Of a stretch of DNA of 64,000 nucleotides, positions 27,564-36,337 are shown piece by piece. The notes under the pieces are model-generated. The model was not told the origin of the DNA. It saw nothing but the letters and a program-made list of their open reading frames with translations, and made no database searches. Position 1 is the first letter of the stretch; the number at the start of each line of letters is the position of its first letter. This DNA comes from Devosia sp. 1566 (GTDB taxonomy: Bacteria > Pseudomonadota > Alphaproteobacteria > Rhizobiales > Devosiaceae): positions 1,426,001-1,490,000 of the forward strand of contig NZ_CP034767.1 of NCBI RefSeq assembly GCF_004005995.1. Reading direction: 5' to 3'. A program made the position numbers and the translations under genes.

Positions 27564-28583
27564 ATGCTGAGATTTGCCGCGATAGGCATCGATCATGGTC
27601 ACATCTTCAACCACATCGATGGCCTGCTCGATGCCGGCGCAGAGTTCGTCGGCTATTGTCCAGAAAGTTCGGTTCCCGCTCTGGTGGACACCGTGCGCAA
27701 ACAACATCCTGGCGTGCCTGAAGTCAGTCGGGACCAGCTTCTTGCCGATAAGGGCATCGATGTCGTCTGCATCGCTGCGGTTCCCCGCGACCGGGCCGGT
27801 CTTGCCATCACCGCCATGAAAGCCGGCAAGGACGTGATCGTCGACAAGCCGGGCGTGACCACCTTCGCTCAACTGGACCAGGTCAAGCGCACGGTGATGG
27901 AGACGGGCCGGATGTTCTCGGTCTGCTTTTCTGAGCGCCTCTGCGTTCCCTCGGCGGTCAAGGCCGGCAAGCTGGTTGCAGAGGGCGCGATTGGCAGGGT
28001 GGTGCAGACAATCGGCATGGGACCCCATCGCCTTTCTGCCGCCAGCCGCCCCTCCTGGTTCTTCGATCTGGATGCCTTTGGCGGCATTATCGTCGACATC
28101 GCATCCCACCAGATCGACCAATTTCTCTTTTATACCGGCTCCAATTCGGGCGAGGTCGTTGCCAGTTCGGTCGGCAATTTCGGCACGCCGCAAAGCCCGG
28201 ATTTCCAGGATTTCGGAGAGGTCTTGCTGCGCAGTGAGCAGGGTTCCGGCTATATCCGCGTTGATTGGTTCACCCCCGCCGGCCTGCCGACCTGGGGCGA
28301 CGGTCGCCTCACCATTCTGGGCACCGACGGCTATATCGAACTGCGCAAATACATCGATATCGGCGGTCGGGACGGCAAGGACCACCTCTTCCTGGTCGAC
28401 GGATCTGGCGTGCGTCACATCGACTGCAGCAGCGAGCCGCTCGACTATTTCACGAGCTTTGTCGCCGACGTGCGCGAGCGCACGCAAACGGCAATGACCC
28501 AGCATCACGTATTCGAAGTCTGTCGGCTCTCGCTCGAAGCGCAGCAGCAGGCAACCCATATTGGCGGGAGGAAGTCGGCATGA
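27564..28583 (+). CDS. Gfo/Idh/MocA family oxidoreductase
   Basis: A 339-residue NAD(P)-dependent oxidoreductase, probably acting on a sugar or sugar-derived acid brought in by the divergent importer. The N-terminal Rossmann half starts RFAAIGIDHGHIFNHIDGLL. The EKP motif appears as VIVDKPGVTTF, with Asp for Glu. The C-terminal half holds GGIIVDIASHQIDQFLFYTG, whose DxxxHxxD-like pattern supplies the catalytic His. GGGAGAAAG precedes the ATG. The stop overlaps the next start (ATGA). Confidence 0.88.
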   Translation: MLRFAAIGIDHGHIFNHIDGLLDAGAEFVGYCPESSVPALVDTVRKQHPGVPEVSRDQLLADKGIDVVCIAAVPRDRAGLAITAMKAGKDVIVDKPGVTTFAQLDQVKRTVMETGRMFSVCFSERLCVPSAVKAGKLVAEGAIGRVVQTIGMGPHRLSAASRPSWFFDLDAFGGIIVDIASHQIDQFLFYTGSNSGEVVASSVGNFGTPQSPDFQDFGEVLLRSEQGSGYIRVDWFTPAGLPTWGDGRLTILGTDGYIELRKYIDIGGRDGKDHLFLVDGSGVRHIDCSSEPLDYFTSFVADVRERTQTAMTQHHVFEVCRLSLEAQQQATHIGGRKSA

Positions 28584-29662
28584 GCCAAAAGTTGCGAGTG
28601 GCAGTTATCGGTGCAGGAATCGCCGAGCGCCATCTCATGGCCTATCAGTGGAACAAGGATCTGTTTGATGTAGCGGTGCTTTGCTCGCTCGATGAAGATC
28701 GCGGCCGGCGCCTCTGCGAAACCTTCAACATCCCTGAGTACACCCAGGACGTCGACACCCTGTTCGCCCGGGGGGACATCGATGTGGTGGATGTGTGCAC
28801 ACCGCCGCACAACCATTTCGAGCTATCGCGCCGCGCCATCGAAGCGGGCAAGCACGTCATCTGCGAAAAGCCGCTGTTCGGCTCCATCGCCGAAGTGGAT
28901 GCCATGGCCGAAATCGTCGCGCGCTCCGGACGCAAGCTGATGCCGATCTTTCAGTATCGCTATGGGACCGGCCTGCAAAAGCTCAAGTTGCTGATGGATG
29001 CGGGCCTCACGGGCAGGCCGTTCATGACCACAATCGAAACGCACTGGTGGCGCGGTCCGGCCTATTACGAAGTGCCATGGCGCGGCAAATGGGCGACGGA
29101 GTTGGGTGGGGGCCTGCTCGGGCACGCCATTCACGCCCACGACATGCTGAACTATGTGCACGGGCCCTGCGCCGAACTCTTCGCCTATGGCGCGACCCTG
29201 GTCAACAAGATCGAGGTCGAGGACACCATGGCGCTGGCGGTAAAAATGCAGAATGGGTCGCTCGCCACGCTTTCGATGACCTTGGGCTCGCGCAAGGAGA
29301 TCTCCCGGTTGCGCTTCTGCTTCCACGATCTTGTCGCCGAAAGCATACTCGAGCCCTACACGATGGGCCGCGATCCCTGGCAATTCACCGCCGGAACGCC
29401 CGAGCACCAGCAACGGGTGGACGACGCCCTGGCCGGCTGTGAGGTGAAGGAGGATGGCTACACCCGACAGTTCGAGCTGTTCCATCAAGCGATCATCAGT
29501 GGTGGCGAGCCGCCCGTGACCTTGCAGGACGCCAGGAACTCGCTTGAACTGGTCACCGCGGCCTATCAGTCTCAGCGCACGGGCCTGCCGACTCCAATGC
29601 CGATCGGTCCAGGCAATCCCCTTTATCGCTCCTGGCTGCCGGAAACGGAGGCCGCCGCCTGA
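28580..29662 (+). CDS. Gfo/Idh/MocA family oxidoreductase (second)
   Basis: A 360-residue NAD(P)-dependent oxidoreductase. It has Rossmann motif VAVIGAGIAERHLMAY, VDVCTPPHNHFE, the EKP motif (HVICEKPLFGS) and the catalytic-region GGGLLGHAIHAHDMLNYVHG. It is coupled to the first oxidoreductase by a four-base overlap and has its own ribosome-binding site (GGGAGGAAGTCGGC). Two dissimilar Gfo/Idh enzymes in series often catalyse successive steps of one pathway, as in inositol or rare-sugar catabolism. The pathway here is not determined. Confidence 0.9.
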   Translation: MSQKLRVAVIGAGIAERHLMAYQWNKDLFDVAVLCSLDEDRGRRLCETFNIPEYTQDVDTLFARGDIDVVDVCTPPHNHFELSRRAIEAGKHVICEKPLFGSIAEVDAMAEIVARSGRKLMPIFQYRYGTGLQKLKLLMDAGLTGRPFMTTIETHWWRGPAYYEVPWRGKWATELGGGLLGHAIHAHDMLNYVHGPCAELFAYGATLVNKIEVEDTMALAVKMQNGSLATLSMTLGSRKEISRLRFCFHDLVAESILEPYTMGRDPWQFTAGTPEHQQRVDDALAGCEVKEDGYTRQFELFHQAIISGGEPPVTLQDARNSLELVTAAYQSQRTGLPTPMPIGPGNPLYRSWLPETEAAA

Positions 29663-29870
29663 CGCAGTTGAAATGGAGGAGGCTAGAGAGTGGGGCATTT
29701 CCTCCCACGCTCGGCAAGGACAAGATGGATCGCACCCAGCGGTGCGGCTGATCCCAGCATCAGGGGATCAGCTTCCACGCGAGCGGCGCTGATTATGGCT
29801 CTGGTCCTTTCAAGCTGCTGGAAGTGCGCCCCCGCGAGCCGGGCAGGGCGGCTTGTCCCGGCGGTCCGCT

Positions 29871-30263
29871 TCAGCGTTCGATGAGTTCGATCATGATGCC
29901 GTCCGGATCTCGGCAAAATGCCACCCGCCGCGCAATGTCGCGGTTATGCGCATCGCGGGGCGGCTCGACGATATCAACGCCGGCATCCAGCAGAATGTTG
30001 TAGATCTCATCCACGCTGTCGAAATTGAAGGTGAGATGCCGCACACCCGCCCGCCCGATGGCCACGTCTTCGGCGGTCAGCGCGCCCGTGGCGGGGCAAA
30101 CCATCTCCAGCATCGGCCCCTTGGCGTCCAGGAATGCCAGTTCGTCGCCATTGAACACCCGACGACGCACGCGCAGCTCCAGCCCGAGCAGGTCCACGTA
30201 AAAGGCCAGGCTTCTGTCGATGTTCTTCACGGTGATGCCCACATGCTCAAAACCCTTCAGCAT
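29871..30263 (-). CDS. VOC (glyoxalase/dioxygenase fold) protein
   Basis: A 130-residue vicinal-oxygen-chelate protein with two beta-alpha-beta3 modules: FEHVGITVKNIDRSLAFYVD and VRHLTFNFDSVDEIYNILLD, ending CRDPDGIMIELIER. Candidate metal ligands are H7 (FEHVG), the His in VRHLTF and the terminal Glu. It could be a lyase, epimerase or dioxygenase. It lies 14 bases after the GntR regulator stop, so it is probably in the regulator operon and linked to the sugar pathway. Confidence 0.88.
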   Translation of the reverse strand: MLKGFEHVGITVKNIDRSLAFYVDLLGLELRVRRRVFNGDELAFLDAKGPMLEMVCPATGALTAEDVAIGRAGVRHLTFNFDSVDEIYNILLDAGVDIVEPPRDAHNRDIARRVAFCRDPDGIMIELIER

Positions 30264-30277
30264 GGCCGCGTCTCCCT

Positions 30278-31072
30278 CTAATCCTCAGGTCCGGTAAGCC
30301 GCCGGCGTTCGTCGGCTTGCAGCAATTCCTCCGACACGTTGTTGATGTGTCGCGCCATGGCTTTGTAGGCCGCATCGGCATTGCGCAGCTTCAACGCTGC
30401 AACAATCGCATGGTGGTCGCCGATCCAGGTCGGGCGGACCGCGTCGCCGTGCATGTGCTCGTGGATCTTCTTCCACATGCGCGAGGCATCACGTTGTGCC
30501 CACAAGGCCTCGGTGATGGAGACGACGATTGCGTTTCCGGTCATATGGGCGATGATCATGTGGAATTCGCGGTCGTTCTTCTCGTTGTGGACCGCTGAAC
30601 TGCCCTCGTCCTGCATGCGAGCAATACTGTCTTCGAGCCGCATGATGTCATAGCTATTGGCGCGCTGTGCCGCGATGGCGGCAGCGCCTGACTCGACGGC
30701 AAGTCTTGCCTGCAGCAACTCGAACGGTCCCGGCCCGATATCGGTATTGATGATGTCGAAGTTCACATCATTGGTTTTTCGCGGCAGGATAACGATGCCG
30801 GCGCGGCCCCGGACCTCGACCACGCCGCGCATCTCGAGGGCAATCACCGCCTCCCGGATCGATGGCCGGCTCACCTGTAGCTCTTCCGCCAACTCGCGCT
30901 CTGACGGCAGGCGCCAGGATGGATCGCCCGAATGCGCTTCGATCATCTGGGCGATGCGCTGAGCCACCACCTGGTAGAGGCGCTTGTTGCTGAGCTGATA
31001 ATTCGCACCGTCTACTCGGTCCAACCGCCTGTCCTTATTCAAGCATGCCCCTAAGCGAACAGCTTTATCCAT
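30278..31072 (-). CDS. GntR family transcriptional regulator (FadR subfamily)
   Basis: A 264-residue regulator. The winged-helix domain is at about residues 30-100 (WRLPSERELAEELQVSRPSIREA, in the wHTH). The C-terminal FCD domain has metal-binding His in REFHMIIAHM, GDHHAIVAAL and MARHINNV. FadR-type regulators usually repress catabolic genes until a pathway acid or sugar binds. Candidate sites are the TGGT-N3-ACCA boxes in the importer/oxidoreductase intergenic region. A related half-site (TGGTAAGATCT, 31154-31164) lies upstream of this gene, hinting at autoregulation. Confidence 0.9.
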   Translation of the reverse strand: MDKAVRLGACLNKDRRLDRVDGANYQLSNKRLYQVVAQRIAQMIEAHSGDPSWRLPSERELAEELQVSRPSIREAVIALEMRGVVEVRGRAGIVILPRKTNDVNFDIINTDIGPGPFELLQARLAVESGAAAIAAQRANSYDIMRLEDSIARMQDEGSSAVHNEKNDREFHMIIAHMTGNAIVVSITEALWAQRDASRMWKKIHEHMHGDAVRPTWIGDHHAIVAALKLRNADAAYKAMARHINNVSEELLQADERRRLTGPED

Positions 31073-31271
31073 GATCGAGCGGCAAGTCGCGCGATCAGTT
31101 GCATCCCCTATGCCACTCCTAGCACAGTTCTCGTTCCTCAGCCGTTCTCTTGATGGTAAGATCTAGCCGGCGGCAGTACTCGCAAGCCCGATGCCCCCCA
31201 TCAAACTCGTTTTCCCCGTCGAACTTTGTTTCCTCTGAGCAGTTGTGCAGCAGAGCTTGAGGACAACAACC

Positions 31272-32030
31272 ATGCAGCAGAGATGGCCCCGGCGCTTGTG
31301 GATCGTGCGCCACGGCGAAAGCACCGGCAATGTCGCCCGCCAGGCGGCAATGGATGCCGGCCTGTCCGAGATCAACATCGATCACCGCGATATCGACGTT
31401 CCACTCAGCCCGCTGGGGGAAGAGCAGGCCATTGCGCTCGGCCGCTGGTTTTCCCGCAATCGCCACGAGGGCCTGCCCGAAGTGGTGCTGACCTCCCCCT
31501 ATGCCCGCGCCAACCGCACGGCCGAGCTCATCTGTGAGCATGGCGCCTTCACCGATGCCGAATTCATTGCCGACGAGCGGTTGCGCGAAAAGGAATTCGG
31601 CATTCTCGATCGCCTGACGACGGCGGGGATCCAGGAGCGGTTCCCCGATCAGGCGCGCTTCCGAACCCTCTTGGGCAAGTTCTACCACCGTCCGCCGGCG
31701 GGCGAGAGCTGGTGCGACGTGGTTTTGCGCCTGCGCAGTCTGATGGACACGATCGGGCTTCATCATGGTGGCCAGGACGTGCTGATCGTCAGCCACCAGG
31801 TCGTCGTGCTCTGCTTGCGCTACTTGCTGGAGCGACTGAGCGAGGAAGAGATCCTCGCCATCGATCGGGAAGGCGATGTCGCCAATTGCTCGATCACTGA
31901 ATACCACTTTGCCGAAGGGACGCGCAAAGGCGGCGAACTCGTGCTCAAGCGGTACAATTTCCTGGCTCCTCTGCAAGAGGATGGCACCACCGTCACCGCC
32001 GAGCCGCCCGTCGCCAGTGCCAATCCATGA
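31272..32030 (+). CDS. Histidine phosphatase family protein
   Basis: A 252-residue phosphoglycerate-mutase-like phosphatase. The catalytic motif is VRHGESTGN (His at about residue 14), partnered by LTSPYARANRTAEL, a central Glu region REKEFGILD and the second catalytic His in IVSHQVVVL. It acts on an unknown phosphoester in the cytoplasm. ATG 31272 follows GAGGACAACAACC; an alternative GTG at 31245 adds nine residues. Its stop overlaps the start of the hydrate dehydratase gene, linking the two. Confidence 0.88.
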   Translation: MQQRWPRRLWIVRHGESTGNVARQAAMDAGLSEINIDHRDIDVPLSPLGEEQAIALGRWFSRNRHEGLPEVVLTSPYARANRTAELICEHGAFTDAEFIADERLREKEFGILDRLTTAGIQERFPDQARFRTLLGKFYHRPPAGESWCDVVLRLRSLMDTIGLHHGGQDVLIVSHQVVVLCLRYLLERLSEEEILAIDREGDVANCSITEYHFAEGTRKGGELVLKRYNFLAPLQEDGTTVTAEPPVASANP

Positions 32031-32920
32031 GCGAGCACTCCATTACGCGTGAGTTCCTGCTCGAGAACCCGCTGCCTCTGCCGCAAGGCGAGGTCGACAA
32101 GGACGCCCGCGGCCGGGTCATGGCCGTCGGCGGGCACCGCGAAGTTCCGGGCGCCGTGCTGCTTTCCGGCGAGGCTGCCTTGCGTGCCGGCGCCGGCAAG
32201 CTCGGGATTGCGACCGTGCGCAGCAGCGCGTTGGCGCTGGGGCTCGCCATTCCCGAAGCGCGGGTGCTGGGCTTGTCGGAGACCACCACCGGCGAGATCG
32301 AGGCGGCAAATGCCGCAGCCATAGCTGCCGCGATCCACGACGACGATACAGTTCTGCTCGGCCCTGGCATGCTGGACGATGAAGTGGCCGGCGAACTCGC
32401 TGCGAGCCTGCTGTCCTCGCTCCATGGCCGAAGTTTTGTTCTGGATGCCGCGGCTTTGACCGGGTTGCGGACCCGACTCGAACACATGAAGGAACACGCC
32501 GGACGCGTTGTTATCACGCCCCATGCTGGCGAAATGGCCACCTTCCTCGACATTCACATTCGGGAAGTTGCCGCCGATCCCGCAGCCGCTGCCCGCCGTG
32601 CCGCTGCGGCAACGGGTGCGGTTGTGGTGATGAAGGGCAGCCACACCAGGATCGCGAGCCCACAGGGCGAGATCTGGGAGGCCCGGCAGGGCAATGTCGG
32701 TCTTGCTACGTCGGGTTCGGGCGATACGCTCGCAGGCATCATCGCCGGCCTGCTGGCGCGCGGCGCCTCCCCGCTGCTCGCGGCGCAATGGGGCGTTTAC
32801 ATGCATGGGGAAGCCGGCGAGCGCCTCAAGCAGGTCCATGGCCTGCTTGGCTATCTCGCGCGCGAAATCCCGGTGCAAATCCCTGCCATCATGCGAGACC
32901 TGCAGCCCGCAGCCAGTTGA
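32027..32920 (+). CDS. nnrD: ADP-dependent NAD(P)H-hydrate dehydratase
   Basis: A 297-residue ribokinase-fold enzyme that repairs hydrated NAD(P)H. It has the YjeF C-terminal domain motifs: VMAVGGHREVPGAVLLSGEA, VITPHAGEMA and the catalytic GSGDTLAGIIAGLLARG. The epimerase (YjeF N-terminal, NnrE) half is absent, so this is a stand-alone dehydratase. It is translationally coupled to the histidine phosphatase through an ATGA overlap. It is convergent with the SRPBCC gene, with a hairpin between. Confidence 0.9.
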   Translation: MSEHSITREFLLENPLPLPQGEVDKDARGRVMAVGGHREVPGAVLLSGEAALRAGAGKLGIATVRSSALALGLAIPEARVLGLSETTTGEIEAANAAAIAAAIHDDDTVLLGPGMLDDEVAGELAASLLSSLHGRSFVLDAAALTGLRTRLEHMKEHAGRVVITPHAGEMATFLDIHIREVAADPAAAARRAAAATGAVVVMKGSHTRIASPQGEIWEARQGNVGLATSGSGDTLAGIIAGLLARGASPLLAAQWGVYMHGEAGERLKQVHGLLGYLAREIPVQIPAIMRDLQPAAS

Positions 32921-32931
32921 GTGCTCGGGAC

Positions 32932-32957
32932 GGGGCCGACCGGTGTTGACCGGCCCC
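32932..32957. terminator. Hairpin between convergent genes
   Basis: GC-rich inverted repeat GGGGCCG / CGGCCCC with further internal pairing (ACCGGT region), between nnrD and the SRPBCC gene. No T-run, so it is a possible terminator only. Confidence 0.45.
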
Positions 32958-32964
32958 AACCATC

Positions 32965-33444
32965 TCACGCTGAAAGCACCGTTTCGCTGGCATTCATCGG
33001 CTCGCCCCTATTGGGCCTGCCCGTCCCGGTGGTGATCAAGGCCTTAAGGCTCCCGCCGATATAGGTGCCCCAGCCGTCCGAGCAGACATCGAAGCACTCA
33101 TATTCCGGCACAAGCCCGATATGGGTGAAGCGCAACTGCGTCCCACCCTCCACAGGCTGGATATCAAAGACGATGTCGGTGCCGGTCCACTCGGACTTGT
33201 CCTCGGTGAAACTGAAGTGGTTCTGGACCACATGCCAGGCAACGCGGCGATCCGGGATCAACTCGGTGACGCGGATCTGCGCCCGGTGCACGTCGCGATA
33301 CGCATAGTCGAAGGTGGAGCCCAGGATATCAGTCGCGCCCTTCACATCCTCGGACCACCAACCCCGAACATTGGTGATGGCGTCAAAGACGGCAGCAGGT
33401 GGTTGCGGCACGTTAAAGCTGGTCTCGAAGTTTTGGTCGTTCAT
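32965..33444 (-). CDS. SRPBCC (AHSA1-like) protein
   Basis: A 159-residue START/Bet v1-like protein of the activator-of-Hsp90 homologue group. It has the typical early FNVPQPPAAVFDAITNVRGW and WWSEDVKG, and a later GTDIVFDIQPVEGGTQLRFTH. Such proteins carry a hydrophobic cavity, and their ligands are mostly unknown. It is the third gene after the ArsR regulator, 101 bases behind the other SRPBCC gene, so it may be in the same operon. The ribosome-binding site is AAGGAGA. Confidence 0.85.
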   Translation of the reverse strand: MNDQNFETSFNVPQPPAAVFDAITNVRGWWSEDVKGATDILGSTFDYAYRDVHRAQIRVTELIPDRRVAWHVVQNHFSFTEDKSEWTGTDIVFDIQPVEGGTQLRFTHIGLVPEYECFDVCSDGWGTYIGGSLKALITTGTGRPNRGEPMNASETVLSA

Positions 33445-33545
33445 CGCTGGTCTCCTTGGTTGAAGGCATGGACGTGCTGCGTCGGCCGCGCCGCAGCGCG
33501 TCGATGGAAAAGGAGCGGCCGTGTAGTATCCTCGTGAGGGCTGGC

Positions 33546-34061
33546 TTAGGGCTGCAGCCTCACGCCCTGCAAATCATAGTGCTGGATGTAGAGCTCCTGC
33601 CGCCGTTGCCAGCCGTTCGGATCGACGCCCCCTGTAGCGCCGTTCAGCAGGGATTCGAGGTGATCAAGAAAGTCGTGCCAGCCCGGCAGCATCAGGGCGC
33701 TGTTGACATAGGGCATGCCGCGATGGGTGAAGATCAGCCTCGTTCCGTTCCGGTGGCGGCTCAGCTCGTAGCGCACCACGGACTCGGGTGCATGGGTGTT
33801 CGACCAACTGTATTCGAGCAGGTGAGGGGGCTCCCATGCCCGCACGATGCCGGTCATGGGATGCGGGCCGCCCACCATCAGCTCGAACCGCCCACCGAGG
33901 CGGGGCTCCACATAGGCCGCCCCCATCCAGTCGGCGAGCCGCTCGGGTTCGGTGATCGCGCTCCACACCGTTTCAACCGGTCGGTCGTAATGCCGCTCGA
34001 AGCGCACATCGATATGATCCGCTTGGCGGGTAAAGACGCCCAGTTCATCGTTGAACGCCAT
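33546..34061 (-). CDS. SRPBCC domain protein coupled to ArsR
   Basis: A 171-residue AHSA1-like protein with FERHYDRPVETVWSAITEPE at the N-terminus, the turn LADWMGAAYVEPRLGGRFEL and LIFTHRGMP toward the end. AAAGGAGTGATTGAA precedes ATG 34061. It starts one base after the ArsR stop. ArsR-SRPBCC pairs are common in bacteria, where the regulator controls the ligand-binding partner, but the ligand is unknown. The longer frame to 34286 is a shadow of ArsR. Confidence 0.87.
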   Translation of the reverse strand: MAFNDELGVFTRQADHIDVRFERHYDRPVETVWSAITEPERLADWMGAAYVEPRLGGRFELMVGGPHPMTGIVRAWEPPHLLEYSWSNTHAPESVVRYELSRHRNGTRLIFTHRGMPYVNSALMLPGWHDFLDHLESLLNGATGGVDPNGWQRRQELYIQHYDLQGVRLQP

Positions 34062-34062
34062 T

Positions 34063-34365
34063 TCAATCACTCCTTTTGAGGTGATCATCGAGCGCATCGA
34101 GCTTGTTCGCCCAGAACGCGCGATAGGGCTGCAGCCAGTGATCGAGTTCCGCCAAGGGCTCTGGTTCCAGGCTGTAGAGCCGCCGTGGCCCGTCCACGCG
34201 AAAGCGCACCAGCCCCGCCTCATGCAGGGCCCGCAAATGCTTGGACACATTGGGCTGCGGCAGGTCCAGCCGATCCACCAGCACACCGGCGGGCTGCTCG
34301 CCCGCCAGCAGCAGGCCCAGAATTTCGCGCCGAACGGGATCGGCTATAGTTGTGAAAATCGACAT
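34063..34365 (-). CDS. ArsR family transcriptional regulator
   Basis: A 100-residue winged-helix regulator with typical ArsR features: FTTIADPVRREILGLLLAGE, the recognition-helix region QPNVSKHLRALHEAGLV and the wing FRVDGPRRLYSLEP. No Cys metal-site pair (ELCVC type) is seen, so it is the non-metal type usually found with SRPBCC genes. Starts at 34365 and 34383 are both possible. A consensus -35 TTGACA (34400-34395) followed by GAATAT 17 bases later would place transcription start near 34365, suggesting a leaderless or near-leaderless message. Confidence 0.88.
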   Translation of the reverse strand: MSIFTTIADPVRREILGLLLAGEQPAGVLVDRLDLPQPNVSKHLRALHEAGLVRFRVDGPRRLYSLEPEPLAELDHWLQPYRAFWANKLDALDDHLKRSD

Positions 34366-34370
34366 GCAAG

Positions 34371-34408
34371 AATATTCCGCCATAGGCATATGCCTGTCAA
34401 GGAATATT
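34371..34408. promoter_or_regulatory. Nested symmetric operator upstream of arsR
   Basis: Outer arms AATATTCC (34371-34378) and GGAATATT (34401-34408) flank an inner 12-base palindrome AGGCATATGCCT (34384-34395). Both share the same centre with five-base spacers, giving a 38-base dyad. It overlaps the likely -35 TTGACA and the -10, so ArsR binding would block its own promoter. Confidence 0.7.
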
Positions 34409-34426
34409 ACCGGGATATCGGAGCCG

Positions 34427-36337
34427 CTATTGGGCGAGGTCTGCCCGGGCTTTTTCGAGTTCATTGCTGTAGCGGCGCAGCAGGTGCGCTTCGGTCAGAA
34501 TGCCGATCACCTTGGGATCGCCGAGGTCGCTGACGACCACGATGGCTTCGGCATTGTGCTTCTCGAACAGCGCCCCGGCATCCAGCGCCTGCAAGGCAGG
34601 ATGCAGCATCACATCGGTCTGGCGCAGGATTTGGCTGACGGTGCCCGCTTCGTCGAGCCCGTCTGGGGCATAGGCGTCCGCCACATCGATAAGGCCGACA
34701 TAGCGGCCATCATCGCGTGTGGCGATCACCCGGTTGGCCGAGCCAAGTGGATAAGCGCGGCGAAACTCTTTGAGCGTCATGGTTTGCGGCACCATCTTGA
34801 CGTCCCGGCGCATCATCTTGCCCACGGTGAGATTGCGCATCCAGCCCACATCATGCGCGCTGCGGATGGTTTCCCCGCGCAGGTGAAAGCGCCAGGTGGT
34901 GAAGGAATAGCCGAAGGTTTCCCGCACCAGCATGGAGGAGGTGACCGCCGCCACCAGCACCGCAATGGTCAGCGGCAAGCTGCCCGAAATCTCGAGCGCA
35001 AGAAACGCCATGGTCAGAGGCCCCCCGACCACGGCTGCGGCGAGCCCCGCCATCCCCACCAGCATGGGAATGCTCGGATCGGGAAACAGCCCCGGGCTGA
35101 TCGCCTGCGCCAGCCAGAAATACACCTGGCCCAACAAGGCGCCGAGGAACAGCGAGGCAAAGAACAGCCCGCCGCGGAACCCCGACCCCAGGGACACAGC
35201 CGAAGCGAGGACCTTGAGCACGAGCAGGCTCACCGCCACCCCGATGGGCAGGGGCGGCGAGGCAAATGCCCGCTCGAGCGCGCCATGGCCGGCCGACAGC
35301 ACCGAGGGCGAGATCATCGCCAGCCCACCCACGATCAACCCGCCGACCGCCGGTCGGCACCAGCTGGGCACATGCGACTTGCTGAAGCTGCGTTCCACCA
35401 CGCCGACAAGCCGCATCAGCAGAATGCCCAAGCCGCCCGCCGCGACCCCGCTCACGACGATCAGCAGCACCTGAGGAACCCCAAACGACAGCGCTTGGCT
35501 GATCGACACCACCGTATGGCCTTGCCCGAAAACGGAGGTTACCAGCACCGCCGAAATGCAGGCGGCGATTACCGGCGCCAAGGTCGAGATGGAATAAGTG
35601 CCGATGATTAGCTCGAACGCGTAAAAGGCGCCGGTCAGCGGCGCCCCGAAAGCTGCGGCGATGGCCGCACCGGCGCCGCACCCCACCAGCTTGCGCAAGT
35701 CGCCGCGCCGCAGGTGAAAGAAGTCGCCCAGCTTGGATGCGGTTGCCCCGCCCATCTGCGTATAGGCCGCTTCCAGCCCCACCGAGGCGCCAAACCCGTT
35801 GGAGATCAGCGTTTGTGCGGTGATGATGAGACTATCCGTCATGGAGAGCTTGCCCCCATGCAGCGCATTGGCCTCTACCAAGTCGACATAACGCGACTTA
35901 CGCCGGCGCAGCAGCAGGCCGAGCAGCCCCAGCAGCAAGCCGCCGATTGCCGGTACAAAGGCCAGGTCAAAGGCCAGCGCGGGCAGGGCGCTCAAGCGTT
36001 CGCCGGGTGATAGCTGAAAGAGAATGCTCTGCATGCCATAGGCCAGCTCGCGCAGCACCAGCACGACGAGCCCGGCCAGCGCGCCGATCACGACGGCCAG
36101 CACCACCAGCCCGGTTTCGCGCCGCCGGATCAGGCTGCCCATCCACGCCGACATCCCCTCTGCGGTTAGCCGATGCTGCAACCAGCGCAGGCCCTTGCCG
36201 AGCTGCGAGGCGCTCCAGCCCGGTTGCCCCTGCGCGCCGGCGTTTTCGGGCACAGCTTGATCCGGCGCGCCGTCAGGAGCTTTGTCGATCTCGGCTTGCT
36301 GGGCCTCTGGCTCTGGCATGGGCTCGCTGCTCCTCAC
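34427..36337 (-). CDS. ClC-family chloride channel/antiporter with CBS domains
   Basis: A 636-residue membrane protein. About 12 helices occupy residues 75-470. The gating-Glu region reads GFGASVGLEAAYTQMGG, retaining Glu but differing from the usual GREGP. A typical FGAPLTGAFYAFELI follows. The C-terminal cytoplasmic part has two CBS modules (VGKMMRRDVKMVPQTM and IGILTEAHLLRRY). Its ATG overlaps the formylglycine-generating enzyme stop (ATGA), placing it last in the sulfatase operon. Chloride/proton exchange is the family role; another anion is possible in this setting. Confidence 0.88.
   Translation of the reverse strand: MRSSEPMPEPEAQQAEIDKAPDGAPDQAVPENAGAQGQPGWSASQLGKGLRWLQHRLTAEGMSAWMGSLIRRRETGLVVLAVVIGALAGLVVLVLRELAYGMQSILFQLSPGERLSALPALAFDLAFVPAIGGLLLGLLGLLLRRRKSRYVDLVEANALHGGKLSMTDSLIITAQTLISNGFGASVGLEAAYTQMGGATASKLGDFFHLRRGDLRKLVGCGAGAAIAAAFGAPLTGAFYAFELIIGTYSISTLAPVIAACISAVLVTSVFGQGHTVVSISQALSFGVPQVLLIVVSGVAAGGLGILLMRLVGVVERSFSKSHVPSWCRPAVGGLIVGGLAMISPSVLSAGHGALERAFASPPLPIGVAVSLLVLKVLASAVSLGSGFRGGLFFASLFLGALLGQVYFWLAQAISPGLFPDPSIPMLVGMAGLAAAVVGGPLTMAFLALEISGSLPLTIAVLVAAVTSSMLVRETFGYSFTTWRFHLRGETIRSAHDVGWMRNLTVGKMMRRDVKMVPQTMTLKEFRRAYPLGSANRVIATRDDGRYVGLIDVADAYAPDGLDEAGTVSQILRQTDVMLHPALQALDAGALFEKHNAEAIVVVSDLGDPKVIGILTEAHLLRRYSNELEKARADLAQ

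Noticed and set aside
31119..31976. 285-residue minus-strand frame opposite the histidine phosphatase
   Set aside because: The plus-strand frame has clear catalytic motifs, so the opposite frame is a shadow.
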